64,000 bases of DNA from Rebecca billardiae RCC1528 (taxonomy: Eukaryota > Haptophyta), in the NCBI GenBank assembly GCA_965240325.2, contig OZ251224.1, forward strand, positions 62,001 to 126,000, read 5' to 3'. The notes under the pieces are model-generated. The model was not told the origin of the DNA, did no database searches, and was given only the letters and a program-made list of their open reading frames with translations. Positions 59,666-64,000 of this stretch are shown here, one piece after another. Positions within the stretch are counted from its first letter, which is position 1; the number at the start of each line of letters is the position of its first letter. The position numbers and the translations under genes were made by a program.

Positions 59666-61634
59666 GGCGCGCTCGCCCGCCTCGCGCTCGGCGTGCGCGC
59701 GCACGTGCTGCGCGTCGGGCCGGCGGCGTGCGAGGGCGCGGCGCGCCCGGCGGTGTGCTCGCTGTACGCGGACGTGCTGGTGGGCCAGGCGGCGGCGCTG
59801 ACGCTGTGCCTCACCTTCGGCCTGCTCGGCTTCTACCTCATCCGCCGCCGCTTCATCCGCGCCCTCCTCGCCACCACGGACGAGAACCCGTTCTCGTTCC
59901 TCGCGCCCAACATCCACCACCTGCGGCACTCGTACCAGGCGCGGCTGCCGGGCGTGACGGTGGTGATGCCGGTGAAGGGCGTGCACGAGCGCTCGCGCGA
60001 CAACTGGCGCTCGCAGCTCACCTCGCTCTACGGCGGCCCCCTCGAGTTCATCTTTGTCGTCGAGTCGGGCGCGGACCCGGCGCACGGCGCGATCGCGTCG
60101 CTTGTGCGCGAGATGGGCGGCGGGATGGACGTGAAGCTGGTGGTGGCGGGGCTGTCGTTCCACTGCTCGCAGAAGATCCACAACCTCCTCGCCGGCATCG
60201 ACCAGGCCTCCCGCCGCTCCACCTACCTCATCATCCTCGACGACGACATCCAGCTGCACCCGGGCGCCATTCTGACGTGGGTGGAGGAGATGGAGGCCGA
60301 TCCCGCCGTCTTCGTCGCCTCGGGGTACAGCTTCGACTACGCGGCGAAGGGGGCGATGGGGCTGCCCAACATGCTGCTCATGATGTGGCGGTGCGGCCGC
60401 GCGCGCGCGCGCGCGCGCGCGCGCACCGCCGCCGCCGCCGCCGCCGCGCGGCGCGCGGCTGAGCGCGCCGCCGCGCCGCCGCGCGCGCGCGCGCGCCGCG
60501 CGCTCGCTCCCCGCAGCATGGCCGCCATGGCGGCGTTCGCGCGCACGCGGCCGTCCAACCTGTGGGGCGGCGCGATGATGTTCCGGCGCGAGGAGCTGCA
60601 CCGCAACGTGCACTCCATCCTCGACGCGTGGCGCGACGGCGGCTACTCGGAGGACCTGATCACCATCGCACTGTGCCGCAAGCACGCGCGCACCATTGCC
60701 ATCCCGCTGGCGGCCATCTTCCCCAACGAGCAGCTCGAGCCGCTCTCGTGGGCCAAGTACTGGAACTACCTGTGCAGGCAGGTGTTCGTGCTCTCGACGT
60801 ACGGCTTCCAGTACCACCAGGCGCTCGCCATCGAGATGCAGATCGTGCTCATCGTGCAGGTGCGCGCGCGCGCACGGTCTGCGCCCGCGGCGCGCGCTCG
60901 CTCAGCGCCGCCACCGCCGCCGCCGCCGCCCTCTCTCTCGCGCCTGTCTCCCGCCGCAGAACCTGACGTCGGCACTGGCCACGCTGGTGGCGAGCGTGCA
61001 GGCGTGCTGCCTGCTGTACGTGCTGAGCGCCGCCGCTGTCGACGCGGCGGCCGCGGTGCTCCGCGCGCCCGCCGCCGCGCCCGCCGCCGCGGGCGGCGCG
61101 CGCGTGCTCGGCGCCGCGCTCCGAGCGGCCGCGCGCGCCGCGGGCGCGGAGCTGAGCGCGCTCGGCCCACCGTGTGGCCGCTCGATGGCGCTGTCGGCGC
61201 TGCTGCTGCTCACGCACGTGCTGCTCGCCGCGGGGACGAAGCTGTGCTGCTCGTGCCTCGCCGCGCTGTGCAACGCGCTCTCGCCCGCGCCCACCGCCGC
61301 CGGCTCGAAGCAGCCCGGCGGCGCGCGGCCCAACGGCGCCGCAGCCACGCCCGTCCGGCGCGTGGACGTGCGCCACCTGCGCGTCGGCCACCTGCTGCTC
61401 GCCAACCTCGTGCACAACTTCATGGCGTCGGCGGCGTACGTGCGCACCAAGCTCGACCCGTCGATCGTGTGGTCGGGCGTGCGGTACACTTGCAGCCACG
61501 GCCGCGTGCGCAGCGTGCACAGGCGCGGCGCGGACGGCGCGTGGTACACGCAGCCGCCAGAGTCGACGCTCGCGGGCGCGCTGCACGAGTCTGCGAGGCT
61601 AGCGGGAGCGCGGCTGCAGGCGCAGCTCGGATGA
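59336..61634 (+). CDS. Ceramide-glucosyltransferase-like GT2/GT21 membrane enzyme
   Basis: Exons 59336-60390, 60517-60859 and 60960-61634 give 690 residues (ATG at 59429 is an alternative start). After an N-terminal hydrophobic region and a poly-Pro run comes a membrane span (ALTLCLTFGLLGFYLI). The GT-A domain follows: PGVTVVMPVKGVHERSRDNW, EFIFVVESGADPAH, the metal site LDDDIQLHPGAI near 302, FVASGYSFDY, NLWGGAMMFRREEL and GGYSEDLITIALCR. C-terminal spans (TSALATLVASVQACCLLYVL, MALSALLLLTHVLLAAG) and SIVWSGVRYTC resemble the end of ceramide glucosyltransferases, which make glucosylceramide at the Golgi membrane. The canonical QxxRW is not clear; WAKYWNYLCRQ occupies its place. Introns are 126 nt (phase 2, in frame) and 100 nt (phase 0). 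Confidence 0.8.
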
Positions 61635-64000
61635 TGGCTCGCCTGGACACTATGTATATACATATGCATACGCACGTGCTGACCTCACTGAGCGGACAGA
61701 GGCGCCTATATATATATATATTATATGTACATACACAGTGCCGGAAAACTGCTCAGGGTGACGTTTTAAGTTGTCCGCACCACTAGTCGAATCATCGGAC
61801 AATTCTGAAGCGGTGCGCCTAAATTCGGCGCACCATAGGCGCGTCGAATCGTGGCACAGACCTTGGTAGCAGGCCACACCTGAGCGCGCTGCGCGCGCCG
61901 ACGCGCGCTCGGCGCGGGCAAAAAATCATGCGCCGTTGGCATTACGCAGCCCCGCGCAGCGCTGTGCTCGAGCTCGGCGGCGGCGAAAGCGGGCGGGCGC
62001 ACACGGCGGTGCCCGTGCGCGCTGCTCCGAGCGCAGCTGCGGCCACCCCGGCGGCATACCGCCGGTCGAGGGCACGAAAACCGATTTTTCGGGAAAATGC
62101 AGAGCAGCGGCGCCCGAGCGCGCCCGAGCTCGTCGCAGCACAGTCTCCTGGTGGCTGCGCCCCGTGAAGCCACGCCACGCGGGGCGCTGGCGTGCGCGTG
62201 GCCTGCGCCCACCGTGCGCTGCCCGATCATGGCCGTCGACCGCTCCGAGCGCCTCACCACGCGTGCTCGAGCCCACCGATACTGACGCCCGAGCACGGTG
62301 CCGGCAGCGCTCGCAGGTGGGCGTCGGAGAAAACACGCCGGCCGAACGAGCTTGAAGCGTCCGCCGCGATGCCAACGGCAGCGGACGACGTGCGCGCCAC
62401 CTCGGCGCCAGTCGCCCAGCCCTTGCGCGGCGGTGCGGGCTCGCTCGTTCGCCGCCATCAGCTGCGCGCGCGCAGCCCGATCACTGCCCGCTGGTTCTGT
62501 TGTCGAGCAGCTGCGGCCTGCCACGCGCACTGCCGGACATTGAGCCACAGCGCGAGCACGCGCCTCGTCTGGCACGCGCGAGCACTCAGCATCGTGCGTG
62601 GCCACCATGACGCGCCCATCTGCGCCAGCAGCGATGAGCACGCCGCCGTTCAGCTCGCATCGGGCTCGCTCGCGACGCAGCAACGCGCGGCCGTAGCGGC
62701 AGCAGCGGCGCCGTCGAGCACGCGCAGCAAACAAATATGCAGCGCGGGCGAGTCGACGGTCTGGAAAATGCGCGATCACGCCACAGCAGGCTGGCAGAGC
62801 CCGCCCGAGCTGCAGCATGCCGTAGGTGCTGCCCCAAGCTCTCGACTGCCCGTAAGCGGCGGCATGTGCGGCGGCGCCGGCGGCGGCCATGCTGCCACGC
62901 CGTTGCGCGCCGCGGGGCGCCGTCGGCACCTCTGTGGTGAAGCGCACAGAGCTCGAGCCCACGGGGGCTGGCGACCGTCAAACCGACACCCCATGACGCG
63001 GGGCTGCGTGCGCCAGCTGCGCGCACTCCGTGGGCCCACCTAGCCCGCTCGAGCAGCTCGCCTTGGGTGCGCGCAGCGGCTCGAGCACACTGGTATGGGA
63101 CGCCTGCCTGCGGTGCCGCCGAGCACATGCGGCCGACGGTCACTCAGCACGGGCGACTCGACGGCGGCGAGCAGGCGCGACGGCCTCGCCGCGCCGCGGA
63201 AAAGCCTGCCCGGGCTGCAGCACGCCGTAGGAGCAGCCCAGCGCCCTCCTCCGCCCTCCAGCTTCGGCGCGCGCAGCAGGCCCGGCGGCGGCCATGCTGG
63301 CGTGCCCAAGCATGAAGATGGGCGCGGCCGGCCGCGCCGTCGCAAAGCGCGCAGAACTCGAGCTCGGGGGGGCGGACGGCCGCCAAACTGGCGCGGCAGG
63401 ACGTGGCACTGCGTGCGCCAGCTACGCGCACCCGCTGCGCCCGCGTGGCCCGTGCGAGCGCCGCGCCTCGAGCACACGCAGCTGCTCGACACAGCCACGG
63501 CAGTGTGGCTTGTGCGCGTGCACGTGATCAGTCTCAGCTCTGAGGCGCGCGCTCAGGAGGGCTGCGGCCGGGCCGAGCGCGATCTGCGCGGACGGTACAG
63601 CCTGGCGGCTCATGCCAGCCAGCCCAAAGCCCGCTCCGCCATCCGCGTCATGGCGCTCCAGCCTCTCGCGTGCTGCGCTGCAGCCGCGCTCGGCACTAGA
63701 CGTCGCCCAGCCCGCCTTGCACGCGGCTGAGCAGTGGCAGCCAGGCGAAGCGTCGTCGCGGGCGAGGCTGCGCTGGGTGATGCGGCTCGGGTCGGTGGGC
63801 AAGTCGCACCCCGCCGTCGGTCGCCTCCACGCCTCAGGCTCGCTCGAGGTCAAAGACAACTGCGCGGCGCGGCGTTTGCGCGGGCGGGCCGCGGGCGTGG
63901 CGGGGTGTACGCGTGCAATGTCACAGCCTCCCACACAATTTCAGGAGGGTGAGACGCACCGCCAGCGGCACCCGCACACAATCCCACCCTGCGCGAGCCA
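61635..64000. other. Repeat-bearing region to the window end, no supportable gene
   Basis: A short TA run at 61709-61720 is followed by a GC-rich stretch with open frames on both strands but Arg/Ala/Cys-biased products and no domain. From about 62400 to 63500 diverged tandem copies are visible (separate entry). Confidence 0.45.
62620..63500. repeat. Diverged tandem repeat, period about 400 bp
   Basis: Landmarks recur about 400 bp apart: GCTGCAGCATGCCGTAGG near 62810 and GCTGCAGCACGCCGTAGG near 63210, GGCGGCGGCCATGCTG near 62880 and 63285, and TGCGTGCGCCAGCTGCGCGC near 63006 against TGCGTGCGCCAGCTACGCGC near 63411. Intervening sequence is partly alignable. A weaker third copy may precede 62640. 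Confidence 0.6.

Noticed and set aside
61926-62962. Long minus-strand frames near the right edge
   Set aside because: Arg/Ala/Cys-biased translations without domains in a region of diverged repeats; no start, splice or homology evidence.

Overview
The window reads as nuclear DNA of a GC-rich, single-celled alga with a secondary plastid; a haptophyte is my best guess. Four things support this. Real genes are interrupted by short introns (81-291 nt) that mostly begin GTGCGCGC and end GCGCAG. One truncated gene starts with a signal peptide followed by a transit-like stretch. Gene content is eukaryotic (PABP, filamin repeats, PDZ, GT47 with EGF-like modules). The long retrotransposon is of a kind known from algae. 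No ribosomal RNA, convincing tRNA, CRISPR array or bacterial operon was seen.

Layout. 1-13.5 kb: a plastid-targeted protein running off the left edge (-), a complete poly(A)-binding protein (+), a selenoprotein-W-like (Rdx) protein with a long acidic tail (+) and a ~1870-residue filamin-repeat protein (+). 14-24 kb: an unknown secreted protein (-), small repeats, a TKL-type kinase (-), a foldback element and an SLC43-like transporter (-) whose last codons lie inside that element. 23.7-36 kb: an exostosin-type glycosyltransferase (+) diverging from the transporter, a doubtful repeat-rich gene (-), a 104-residue PDZ protein (-), a fusion of a degenerate gamma-butyrobetaine-hydroxylase-like domain with a PhnZ-type HD domain (-), a decayed ORF and a membrane protein with an 11-bp duplication frameshift (-). 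36.2-41.3 kb: a giant palindrome and a third copy of the same element, with 64-bp hairpin-forming satellite arrays. 43-53 kb: a LINE on the minus strand encoding APE endonuclease, RT, RNase H, a zinc finger and an OTU-like protease. 53-61.6 kb: three more glycosyltransferases (fucosyltransferase-like, GT8, ceramide-glucosyltransferase-like) with a 298-bp TA-flanked MITE between them. 61.6-64 kb: diverged repeats and no gene I can support.

Together the host genes cover mRNA handling (PABP), cytoskeleton and scaffolding (filamin repeats, PDZ), signalling (kinase), small-molecule transport, possible organophosphonate oxidation, and surface-glycan or glycolipid synthesis (four glycosyltransferases). 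Roughly a quarter of the window is mobile or repeated DNA, and in at least two places (transporter C-terminus, flank of the GT8 gene) it touches host genes.

Exon boundaries were inferred by eye from domain continuity, reading frame and GT/AG signals; none is backed by transcripts.
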